Origin: Legionellaceae bacterium
GTDB taxonomy: Bacteria > Pseudomonadota > Gammaproteobacteria > Legionellales > Legionellaceae
Reading direction: 5' to 3'
Assembly: GCA_947473535.1 (NCBI GenBank)
Contig: CANJFK010000089.1
Coordinates: forward strand, 1-5,868
DNA length: 5,868 nucleotides
The position numbers were made by a program, and so were the translations under genes. Under the pieces are notes generated by a model, which did not search any database, was not told where the DNA came from, and saw only the letters and a program-made list of their open reading frames with translations. Below are positions 1 to 5,463 of the stretch, piece after piece (the stretch's first letter is position 1; every line of letters starts with the position of its first letter).

Positions 1-40
1 ACCTGATTCGAATTTTTGCAATGGTTTCCACTATTAACAC
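1..40 (-). CDS. istA: IS21-family transposase IstA, N-terminal 13 codons only (partial at window edge)
   Basis: Reading leftward from a GTG at 40-38, the translation is MLIVETIAKIRIR with no stop before the window ends. This closely matches the usual start of IstA proteins (an MLTVETIAKIRR-like segment leading into the N-terminal helix-turn-helix). A GGAG Shine-Dalgarno sequence lies 7 nt upstream (48-51). The position, about 100 bp inside the element terminus and after the terminal repeats, is as expected for istA, the DDE transposase gene that normally precedes the ATPase gene istB. Only the extreme N-terminus is visible, so whether the gene is intact is unknown. A GTG at 31-29 is an alternative start but lacks such a well-placed ribosome binding site. 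Confidence 0.72.
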   Translation of the reverse strand, partial: MLIVETIAKIRIR

Positions 41-49
41 CCCAGTTCT

Positions 50-67
50 CCGCTGATTACCCAGCGG
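50..67 (-). repeat. Perfect 6-bp inverted repeat overlapping the istA ribosome binding site
   Basis: CCGCTG (50-55) and CAGCGG (62-67) are exact reverse complements around a 6-nt loop. On the minus strand the 3' arm includes the first two bases of the GGAG ribosome binding site of istA. In RNA this hairpin could partly hide the site and limit transposase translation. The structure is seen directly; the regulatory role is inferred. Confidence 0.4.
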
Positions 68-86
68 TTATGTTACACCTCAGAGG

Positions 87-138
87 GGGGTCAATTTTGG
101 ACGCTGTTTTACCCCCTAAAGGGGTCATTTTTGCATGC
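87..138. repeat. Two direct repeats at the IS end (putative transposase-binding sites)
   Basis: The 18-mers at 87-104 (GGGGTCAATTTTGGACGC) and 121-138 (GGGGTCATTTTTGCATGC) match at 15 of 18 positions, with starts 34 bp apart. Multiple terminal repeats of this sort at the ends of IS21-family elements are transposase-binding sites. Between them, ACCCC (111-115) and GGGGT (121-125) form a short inverted repeat. Confidence 0.75.
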
Positions 139-147
139 TGATTAACA

Positions 148-1250
148 ACTCAATCCCCTGAATAAGGATTGATTTTGTTTATAATCAAAATAAACGTTTT
201 CGAATTCAATTTTTCCGGTTGAGACTTGTAACGGTTGTGCGTCTTGAACATCAACAATCTCATGTGGGATTTTAATCATCGTTAACGCTTGATTGCACGT
301 ACCGGCAATTTTAGCAAAACGTTGTATTTCTCGACCTACTTCATGTACAGACCACAAAAAAGAGATGGATAAGGTTAAGACTGAAGCAACGTCACCGGCC
401 GTGGTCCATCCGAATTTAAGTCCCATAATCAACGCAATTAACATGGCACTAAGTAATAACGTTGCGCCCAAGTCTTTCAAAAATTTAATTTCAAGTTATA
501 CCATTGAAACTGTCGATCATGGTGTTTTAATTGATCAATCGTTTTATCTAAATGTAACAATTCATTGTTAACGTTATCAAATAATTTAGTGCTCATCACA
601 TTGGTGATCGTGTCAGATACCGTGCCTGCCATTTCAGCAGATGATTCCGAAAATTTACGCGCTAAACTCTCCGCGTGGCTTGTTGCAAAATATGAAAAAG
701 TGATAAACAGCGTTGCCCATGTGATGAGTATAATGCCAAAAATAGGATGAACCACATAAAACAGTGTAAAACTTGCAATGATGACAGCTAGTAAGTTTGG
801 AAAAAACCAATCATTGGGAATACGAATCAATAACTCAACGCTTTCACCGATATCTAAAATTTTTTTGGTCAAGTTACCTGTAAATGCATTTTGAAAATAA
901 GCATGTGAATGATGTAATAAATAGGCAAATAAATGTTTATTAACGGATGCTTTGAGGTCAGGATACAAGCGTAAATTAAGATACTCTTAGAACCGCCAAT
1001 TTAAATTGAGCACGATCGATAAGCTTGCATAAAACAGTGCTGGCAAAGCAATCGCTGTGAGTATTTTACCTTGGTTGTGTGCATATTGAACAACGGTATC
1101 AACGATCACTTTTAACAAATAGGGGCTAAGCGACATTTCTATTGCATCTACCAATGCAACAGTGACAAAGCCCGCTAGACACCCTTTTTTATCTCGCAAA
1201 TATTGCCATACAAAAGGAATTAACGTATGAGGAAAATGTTTAGTGTCCAT
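148..1250 (-). pseudogene. Half-size ABC exporter (permease plus start of ATPase domain), inactivated by stop, frameshift and IS insertion
   Basis: An intact protein of this family fuses a six-helix membrane domain to a C-terminal ATPase domain (about 580-600 aa) and works as a dimer in the inner membrane. Three collinear fragments are visible. 1250-987 holds the N-terminus with two hydrophobic segments. 986-480 holds the next part, including the HAYFQNAFTGNL segment typical of the first intracellular loop of these exporters and a long hydrophobic hairpin. 477-148 holds the last helix pair and the start of the ATPase domain (GKIEFENVYFDY, with the A-loop aromatic).

Lesions: an in-frame TAA at 987-989, flanked by WRF and EYLNLR in the same frame; a one-base shift at the five-base A run 479-483, where one more base would restore NFLKDLG; and the IS21-type element at 147, which removes Walker A and everything after it. 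ATG 1250 was chosen because an AAGG lies about 10 nt upstream; a TTG at 1274 is possible. The substrate is unknown. Exporters of this type carry lipids, drugs or peptides. Confidence 0.9.
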
Positions 1251-1283
1251 ACTATGCAGACCTTTTCCGAGCAAGGTATATTA

Positions 1284-1321
1284 TTCAGTCTAGCATAAAA
1301 CTAGGTTCGCAATAGTCTGAA
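1284..1321. repeat. Imperfect inverted repeat in the gap between acetyltransferase and exporter genes
   Basis: TTCAGTCTA (1284-1292) and TAGTCTGAA (1313-1321) are reverse complements apart from one position, around a 20-nt loop. It lies directly after the acetyltransferase stop codon (1328-1330). In the direction of transcription no T run follows the stem, so it is a poor candidate for an intrinsic terminator. It could be a weak transcript-end or processing structure, or chance. No other convincing signal was seen in the 77-bp gap. Confidence 0.3.
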
Positions 1322-1327
1322 AAAATG

Positions 1328-1828
1328 TCAATACGCTCTACAATAAATCACCTTATCATCACCCTGCCGGTAAAAATCAAAAATTCTGGCGACCTCGCAC
1401 ATACCCATTTTTTGATAAAATGCTCGCGGTTTAGCATACGCTTCTGTTCCGGATGTTTCAGCATAAATACGTTGACCGCCTTGTTCGCGAATAGTCGTTT
1501 CGGTTTGTAAAAATAATACTTGACCAAGACCTTGCCGTTGTGCGAGCGACGATACCACTAACCAATACAAATCAAAACGCTTATCCGTTAGTGGGGTTTC
1601 ACCAAAACACGTATAACCTAAAATATGCCCAGCAGAAACTCGAGCAAAAATAAATTGATAAAACGGTTCTTTTTCAGTCAAAGCAAATTCCAGTAATTCA
1701 ACTGCCACTTCAATTTCAACACGGGTAAATACCCCGACTTCTTTAACCAGTGTTCTAATCTGTTCTAAATCTGTAACTGAGTATTGTGTAGTTAGTCTGT
1801 AAGCTAATTGTGTCATGGTTTCTCTCAC
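1328..1828 (-). CDS. GNAT-family N-acetyltransferase, last gene of the KamA/ATP-grasp operon
   Basis: A cytoplasmic 166-aa protein expected to transfer the acetyl group of acetyl-CoA to an amine. The acetyl-CoA pyrophosphate-binding signature (Q/R-x-x-G-x-G/A) is clear at residues 97-102 (QRQGLG), preceded by the beta-4 strand DLYWLVVSS. The C-terminal part has AFYQKMGMCEVARI and FYRQGDDKVIY, the usual last strands of small-molecule GNATs. The length is standard for one GNAT domain. It is shorter than AblB-type beta-lysine acetyltransferases as I recall them (about 270 aa), so it is not simply AblB.

The GTG start at 1828 overlaps the TGA of the upstream ligase (GTGA), with GAAAGG 8 nt upstream, suggesting translational coupling. 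ATG at 1816 is the alternative and would give 162 aa. From context the substrate may be a beta-amino acid, an intermediate or the final product, either as a biosynthetic step or as self-protection. That role is inference. Confidence 0.92.
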   Translation of the reverse strand: MRETMTQLAYRLTTQYSVTDLEQIRTLVKEVGVFTRVEIEVAVELLEFALTEKEPFYQFIFARVSAGHILGYTCFGETPLTDKRFDLYWLVVSSLAQRQGLGQVLFLQTETTIREQGGQRIYAETSGTEAYAKPRAFYQKMGMCEVARIFDFYRQGDDKVIYCRAY

Positions 1829-2901
1829 GATAAGGGCCTTTCAATTCGAGATGCTTTATTTTGAGATCTATTCAGCCCGTCAAACAGTAAGGCCTGGGTT
1901 ACGTCGGCATGCGTTAATCCGGCGTGTTTAGCTGAATTCATGAATCCAGCATCAATGGTTAGACACGGATTCGCATTAGCATCAATAACCCAAGGGGTTC
2001 CTTCCTTATCAATGCGAAAATCAATGCGAGCATAACCCGTTAAATGTAACGCGTCCCAGCAACGCAACGCGATGCTTTTTATCGTTTCAATCAATTCTCG
2101 GTCTTCGTTTACAAAATCAAACGTGCTTCCAATATTCTGATAGCCAAAACTACTTTCAACCCACACGGCATGATAATCTAAAATTTGCGGAAGATGGGCA
2201 GGAAAATTATGAAAACATATTTCTGCGGGTGATAGCACTACCGGCGTTGGATTCAAACTGTTTGGCATGGCGAGCAACGGCACTTTGATTTCTCGCCCGT
2301 CAATAAATGCTTCGGCATACCATTCACCACCTTGTGCATTCGTTTTTTCTTGAATTTTTTTTAAAATTCGATGCTGCAGATTATCCGCGTTAGTCTTGGT
2401 GATAACGGAATCTGAATCTATTCCAAAGGATGCATTCTCGGTAGTAGATTTCACAATGTAAGCTGGATAAGAGAAATTTAGTGTACTGGTTCGAGTACAA
2501 TAGATAGCGGGGGTTTGAATCCTCGATGCACTTAGTATCCTTTTAGTCAGTAGTTTACTACCAGTCACATATAACCCGTCTGATCCACATCCTGAATAAG
2601 AGATGCCTAGTGTATCGAGAAGCGCAGGAATTAAATAAGCATGGCGATCGCTTTTTCTAAAGGATTCAACCAAATTAAAGACGAGATCGTACGGTTGTTT
2701 AGTCACAGCACATTCTATCTCAGCTAAATTACCTGTAATATTACATAGCTCGACGGTGTGACCCTGTGTGCGTAAAGTGTTTGCAATCTGCGTAGCTTGA
2801 ATCGCGGAATCTTCAGCAATGATTGAATCCAGATAGTTTGTATCTAAAAGGATCAATAGCGAACAAGGGGGTAATTGGTGGACTTCATTGAGTAGCAACA
2901 T
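1825..2901 (-). CDS. ATP-grasp amino-acid/peptide ligase, D-Ala-D-Ala-ligase-like (second ligase)
   Basis: ATP-grasp enzymes activate a carboxylate as an acyl-phosphate and join it to an amine. In the 358-aa form starting at ATG 2901, the order of features is typical. A Rossmann-like N-terminal lobe ends in FNLVES (75-80). A nucleotide-binding region follows: SKLLTKRIL from about 115, the lysine of IVKS (151) and the loop ASFG (157-160). Then come AEAFIDGREIKVPLL (from 196) and the metal-binding RIDFR (Asp294) and DANANP (Asp307, Asn309, Asn311). Canonical Ddl has Glu where this has Asp307, and its DxNxNP signature sets it apart from the neighbouring ligase, so the two should not have the same substrate. 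An insertion around 225-260, rich in Phe and His, lies before the metal site.

It overlaps the upstream gene by 17 nt. The start is uncertain: GGAG is 12 nt upstream of ATG 2901, while ATG 2928 and TTG 2937 have no clear ribosome binding site. It is unlikely to be the cell's cell-wall Ddl; the true substrates are unknown. Confidence 0.88.
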   Translation of the reverse strand: MLLLNEVHQLPPCSLLILLDTNYLDSIIAEDSAIQATQIANTLRTQGHTVELCNITGNLAEIECAVTKQPYDLVFNLVESFRKSDRHAYLIPALLDTLGISYSGCGSDGLYVTGSKLLTKRILSASRIQTPAIYCTRTSTLNFSYPAYIVKSTTENASFGIDSDSVITKTNADNLQHRILKKIQEKTNAQGGEWYAEAFIDGREIKVPLLAMPNSLNPTPVVLSPAEICFHNFPAHLPQILDYHAVWVESSFGYQNIGSTFDFVNEDRELIETIKSIALRCWDALHLTGYARIDFRIDKEGTPWVIDANANPCLTIDAGFMNSAKHAGLTHADVTQALLFDGLNRSQNKASRIERPLS

Positions 2902-3892
2902 TGTCAATTGTTTCTCCACATAAACCATATCGTTCAAAAGCGCTTTTTAAGATACTGACTATTAATTGGGTATACGATATACCTGCTAGATTAGCTAAAC
3001 ATGGTAAATCAGAAAAAGCGGGTTGTAGGCCTGAAAGTGCGTTAATTTCTAAAATATAAAGCTGGCCTTGGTGGTCTGCGCGCAAATCAACTCGACTAGC
3101 ATCACGGCATCCTAATACGCGGTGAGCTTGTAGCGCAAAATACGCGGCTTGTTGTGCGGCGTCATCTGTTACAAGTTGAGAGTCAACATAGTCAAAACTT
3201 TGCTTGTTTTGATAAGAATAACACCACAATTCAGCCGATGGGCTTAGCTTAATTTCAAGCGTACCAATAGCTCGAGCCTTCGCACCACCACCTAAAATAC
3301 CTACGGTAAAGTCGCGCCCCGAAAGAAAGGACTCAACCAATACAGGCTGGTTGAATTGGGTGAGTAAGCGCTGACACGTGTTTCGAAGCTCCATCGGTGT
3401 TTCAACGCGCGAGGCGGATGTTATGCCTTTTCCTGTTCCTTCTGCAATCGGTTTAGCAAATAACGGGAAAGGAAGCATCAACGCGTCGCAATCACTTAAA
3501 CGCTTGACGACTTCAAAAGGTGCCGTGGGCAGCCCTGCGTCACGCAGTATCCGTTTCGTGTAGGCTTTGTCCATGGTGAGGGCCAGCGTAACAGGATCTG
3601 AAAAAGTATACGGAATTTGATAGGCATCCAATAGGGCTGGTACTTGTGATTCACGGCCTATGCCATAAAGACCTTCAGCGAGATTAAAAACCAAGTTCCA
3701 GCGATCACCGGCTGCAAGGCGCACAACTAACTGTTTGATATTCCCTATTCTATCCACTTGATGCCCCATGGATTCCATTATTTGGGTAATTGCATCAATC
3801 GTTATTTCATTGTCAAACTCAGCCGTTTCTTCTTTTGTGTATCCATGAGCAAGGTATTCATTGCGTAGATCGTATACAAAACCTATATGCAT
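2885..3892 (-). CDS. ATP-grasp ligase, D-alanine-D-alanine-ligase-like (first ligase)
   Basis: A cytoplasmic 335-aa ligase of the COG1181 type. The N-terminus MHIGFVYDLR is the first beta strand of the family. FNLAEG at 67-72, followed by a G-x-x-S-Q-V-P-A segment, matches the Ddl N-terminal lobe. MDKAYTKRILRDAGLPT (from 107), the lysine of FAKP (147) and the glycine loop EGTGKG (151-156) bind ATP. VLVESFLSGRDFTVG (from 184) and the metal ligands Asp269 (RVDLR), Glu282 and Asn284 (LEIN) complete the active site. All key residues are present, so it should be active. The tail of the metal motif reads NALSGLQP instead of the usual NTxPG of true Ddl, which hints at a different acceptor.

I chose ATG 3892, 7 nt after the kamA-type stop, because it begins exactly at the family N-terminus. 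ATGs at 3925 and 3934 would add 11-14 residues overlapping the upstream gene. Its place between an aminomutase and a second ligase suggests amide formation with a beta-amino acid (inference). Confidence 0.9.
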   Translation of the reverse strand: MHIGFVYDLRNEYLAHGYTKEETAEFDNEITIDAITQIMESMGHQVDRIGNIKQLVVRLAAGDRWNLVFNLAEGLYGIGRESQVPALLDAYQIPYTFSDPVTLALTMDKAYTKRILRDAGLPTAPFEVVKRLSDCDALMLPFPLFAKPIAEGTGKGITSASRVETPMELRNTCQRLLTQFNQPVLVESFLSGRDFTVGILGGGAKARAIGTLEIKLSPSAELWCYSYQNKQSFDYVDSQLVTDDAAQQAAYFALQAHRVLGCRDASRVDLRADHQGQLYILEINALSGLQPAFSDLPCLANLAGISYTQLIVSILKSAFERYGLCGETIDNVATQ

Positions 3893-3899
3893 TCTATTC

Positions 3900-5300
3900 T
3901 CACTTTTTAATTTCGTAGATTCCATTGCTGACATTGAATTGAAAACCTGCCTTCGCTAAATGGTTCTCTGCTTCACCGATCTGACCTTCCGGATCAGGAT
4001 AACGATACACTTTATTTTCAAAATTCTTTAGGAGCAAATCATCCCCTTCTCGTCCATAAATATAATCGGGTAATAATGGAATTTTTCCTCCTCCGCCGGG
4101 TGCATCCACGACAAATTGAGGAACAGCGTAACCCGTTGTATGGCCACGCAGCTGGCGAATTATTTCAAGCCCCTTTTCAACAGGGGTTCTAAAATGCGCC
4201 GATCCAGAGACAGGATCGCACTGATATAAATAATAAGGTTTTACGCGTGCTTTTAAGAGTCCTTGCATGAGCGGTTTTAAAATGGAAATATCATCATTAA
4301 TGCCTTTGAGCAATACCGTTTGACTGCCAAGCGGTATTCCAGCGTCTGCCAAGCGACTACATGCTTCAATTGTTTCAATGGTCAGTTCATCGGGATGGGT
4401 AAAGTGAATACTCATCCATAAAGGGTGAAATTTCTTCAGCATGCGACACAAGTCTTTGGTAATGCGCTGAGGCATGACCACTGGTATTTTTGTACCAATA
4501 CGAATAAATTCCAAGTGTTTTATTCGCCGTAATCGCGTCAGCAGCCATTCTAACTTACTGTTGTCAATACTGAGTGGATCCCCTCCTGATAATAAGCAGT
4601 CTCGTATTTCTGGATGCGCCTCAATATATTGTGCGGCTGTTTCCCATTGGCTAATGTTAAAACTGTATTCACCATTTGTTTCTCCCACCATGCGAGAGCG
4701 CGTGCAATAACGACAATAAGTGGAGCAAAACCCTGTAGTCAAAAACAAAACGCGATCAGGGTAGCGGTGCACAAGGCCTGGTACAGTGGTGCTATGATCT
4801 TCATTTAAGGGATCGGGGTCTTCACCCGGCGTATGAATAAATTCATTGGTTAGAGGAATATGAGTACGTCGCAATGGTTGAGACGCATCAATTGGGTCTA
4901 ACAGCGATAAATAATAGGGCGTAATGGCGATGGGTAGATTATCAGTACGTAACCGTATGGCTTCTTGTTCGTTGGGTGTTAATTGTATAAAACGGCTTAA
5001 TTGATCAAGCTTTCTTACTCGATTTCGTACATGCCATTTCCAGTTATTCCAATCATCTCGAGTCGCTTCGGGGTAAAACTGTCGCCGAAATTTTTTTGAG
5101 CGCACGCTCATAGGAAAACGATGATTGGTTTCAATTTTTGAATTCTTTACATAAGGCACTTGGAAAGTAATATCCTTTATAGCGATGGCGACTACACTTG
5201 GGTCTTTAGAAATGCTACATGGAGAAGGCTCTAAATCAACTGGGTCGATAGCGAATTCACTATTAACACCGGAAGGTTCAAAAATGGCATGTGTTTTCAT
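3900..5300 (-). CDS. KamA-family radical SAM aminomutase (lysine 2,3-aminomutase-like), first gene of the operon
   Basis: Lysine 2,3-aminomutase converts L-lysine to L-beta-lysine with a [4Fe-4S] cluster, S-adenosylmethionine and PLP. In this 466-aa protein the radical SAM motif CxxxCxxC is Cys192, Cys196, Cys199. The PLP-binding lysine is Lys406 in PGGGGK. The residues that hold the substrate in the clostridial enzyme (Arg134, Asp293, Asp330) correspond to Arg201 (CTR), Asp362 (QCD) and Asp399 (VVDAP), so lysine or a very similar amino acid is the likely substrate. SGGDPL (238-243) and HFRTPVEKG are further family hallmarks.

The four structural zinc cysteines of the clostridial enzyme are missing: the Cys268 position is Asp337 and the C-terminal CxCxxC is absent. 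About 65 N-terminal residues precede the conserved WKWHVRNRVRKLDQL core and match nothing I recognise. It is longer than EpmB (about 340 aa) and has no epmA or efp neighbour, so a role in EF-P modification is less likely. ATG 5300 has AAGGAG 5 nt upstream. Confidence 0.93.
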   Translation of the reverse strand: MKTHAIFEPSGVNSEFAIDPVDLEPSPCSISKDPSVVAIAIKDITFQVPYVKNSKIETNHRFPMSVRSKKFRRQFYPEATRDDWNNWKWHVRNRVRKLDQLSRFIQLTPNEQEAIRLRTDNLPIAITPYYLSLLDPIDASQPLRRTHIPLTNEFIHTPGEDPDPLNEDHSTTVPGLVHRYPDRVLFLTTGFCSTYCRYCTRSRMVGETNGEYSFNISQWETAAQYIEAHPEIRDCLLSGGDPLSIDNSKLEWLLTRLRRIKHLEFIRIGTKIPVVMPQRITKDLCRMLKKFHPLWMSIHFTHPDELTIETIEACSRLADAGIPLGSQTVLLKGINDDISILKPLMQGLLKARVKPYYLYQCDPVSGSAHFRTPVEKGLEIIRQLRGHTTGYAVPQFVVDAPGGGGKIPLLPDYIYGREGDDLLLKNFENKVYRYPDPEGQIGEAENHLAKAGFQFNVSNGIYEIKK

Positions 5301-5305
5301 GCTAA

Positions 5306-5311
5306 CTCCTT
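5306..5311 (-). promoter_or_regulatory. Strong Shine-Dalgarno of the aminomutase gene
   Basis: The minus strand reads AAGGAG followed by TTAGC and then ATG at 5300. The near-consensus sequence with 5-nt spacing fixes this start and suggests that the first gene of the operon is well translated. Confidence 0.8.
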
Positions 5312-5320
5312 ACTTGTTGA

Positions 5321-5340
5321 TTAAGGATCGGGATCCCTAA
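5321..5340. promoter_or_regulatory. Near-palindrome in the aminomutase leader, possible operator
   Basis: TTAAGGATC (5321-5329) and GATCCCTAA (5332-5340) are inverted copies with one mismatch, separated by GG. The 20-bp symmetric site lies between the candidate operon promoter and the ribosome binding site, a common place for a repressor site, and has the size of a dimeric regulator site. No regulator gene is in the window. In RNA it could instead form a hairpin just upstream of the ribosome binding site. The symmetry is seen; the function is inferred. Confidence 0.35.
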
Positions 5341-5356
5341 CATCAAATTCCTTGTA

Positions 5357-5385
5357 TTGACCCAGTATGAACAATGATTTATAAA
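5357..5385 (+). promoter_or_regulatory. Sigma-70-type promoter for the Smr-domain gene
   Basis: TTGACC (5357-5362), a 17-nt spacer and TATAAA (5380-5385) match the -35 and -10 consensus well and point toward the plus-strand gene starting at 5464. Transcription would start near 5392, leaving a leader of about 70 nt. This is the best promoter match noticed in the window. Confidence 0.65.
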
Positions 5386-5392
5386 AAAACAA
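5364..5392 (-). promoter_or_regulatory. Possible weak promoter for the aminomutase operon
   Basis: On the minus strand TTGTTT (5387-5392) and CATACT (5364-5369) are 17 nt apart and would start transcription near 5357, with a leader of about 55 nt before the ATG at 5300. The match is only moderate. It lies almost exactly over the plus-strand promoter, so the two could compete for polymerase. Confidence 0.35.
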
Positions 5393-5463
5393 CCAATAGC
5401 GTTTTCCAAATGGGCTGGGTAAAGGTTATCATACCACCATAATTTTCAAGCAACGCGAGTACC

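Larger units (their letters stand above)
1..147 (-). mobile_element. Partial IS21-family insertion sequence, transposase-proximal end
   Basis: The right boundary is at 147, where the minus strand begins TGTTAATCAGCATGC, a 5'-TG-type terminus. Just inside lie two spaced copies of a repeat reading CAAAATTGACCCC-like on the minus strand. Repeated binding sites of this kind are characteristic of IS21-family ends. The start of an istA-like gene follows at 40. The ABC exporter reading frame is normal up to base 148 and then runs into the element, where it meets a stop codon at 142-144, so the boundary is supported from both sides. The rest of the element, including istB and the other end, lies left of the window, so the target-site duplication cannot be seen. 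Family assignment is from recalled sequence features, not from a database match. Confidence 0.85.

Noticed and set aside
142..480. Stand-alone minus-strand reading frame starting with TTG at 480
   Set aside because: It is the last fragment of the broken exporter: its sequence continues the previous fragment after a one-base shift, and its stop comes from the inserted element.
293..750. Plus-strand reading frames opposite the exporter (293-571 and 565-750)
   Set aside because: They lie antisense to clear exporter sequence, lack ribosome binding sites and show no family features.
1825..3892. Cell-wall D-alanine-D-alanine ligase genes
   Set aside because: Both have altered metal-site motifs, occur as a divergent pair and sit with an aminomutase and acetyltransferase instead of mur/fts genes.
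1325..4808. Plus-strand reading frames within the four-gene operon (1325-1510, 3378-3563, 4474-4710, 4614-4808)
   Set aside because: Each is antisense to a gene with clear catalytic motifs and has no recognisable protein features.
3900..5300. EpmB (EF-P beta-lysylation aminomutase)
   Set aside because: The protein is about 120 residues longer than EpmB, lacks epmA or efp neighbours and sits in a ligase operon. A tree would settle it.
5410..5440. Possible hairpin in the Smr leader (ATGG/CCAT and GGTA/TACC pairs)
   Set aside because: Short interrupted pairing with no terminator T run and no riboswitch-like features.
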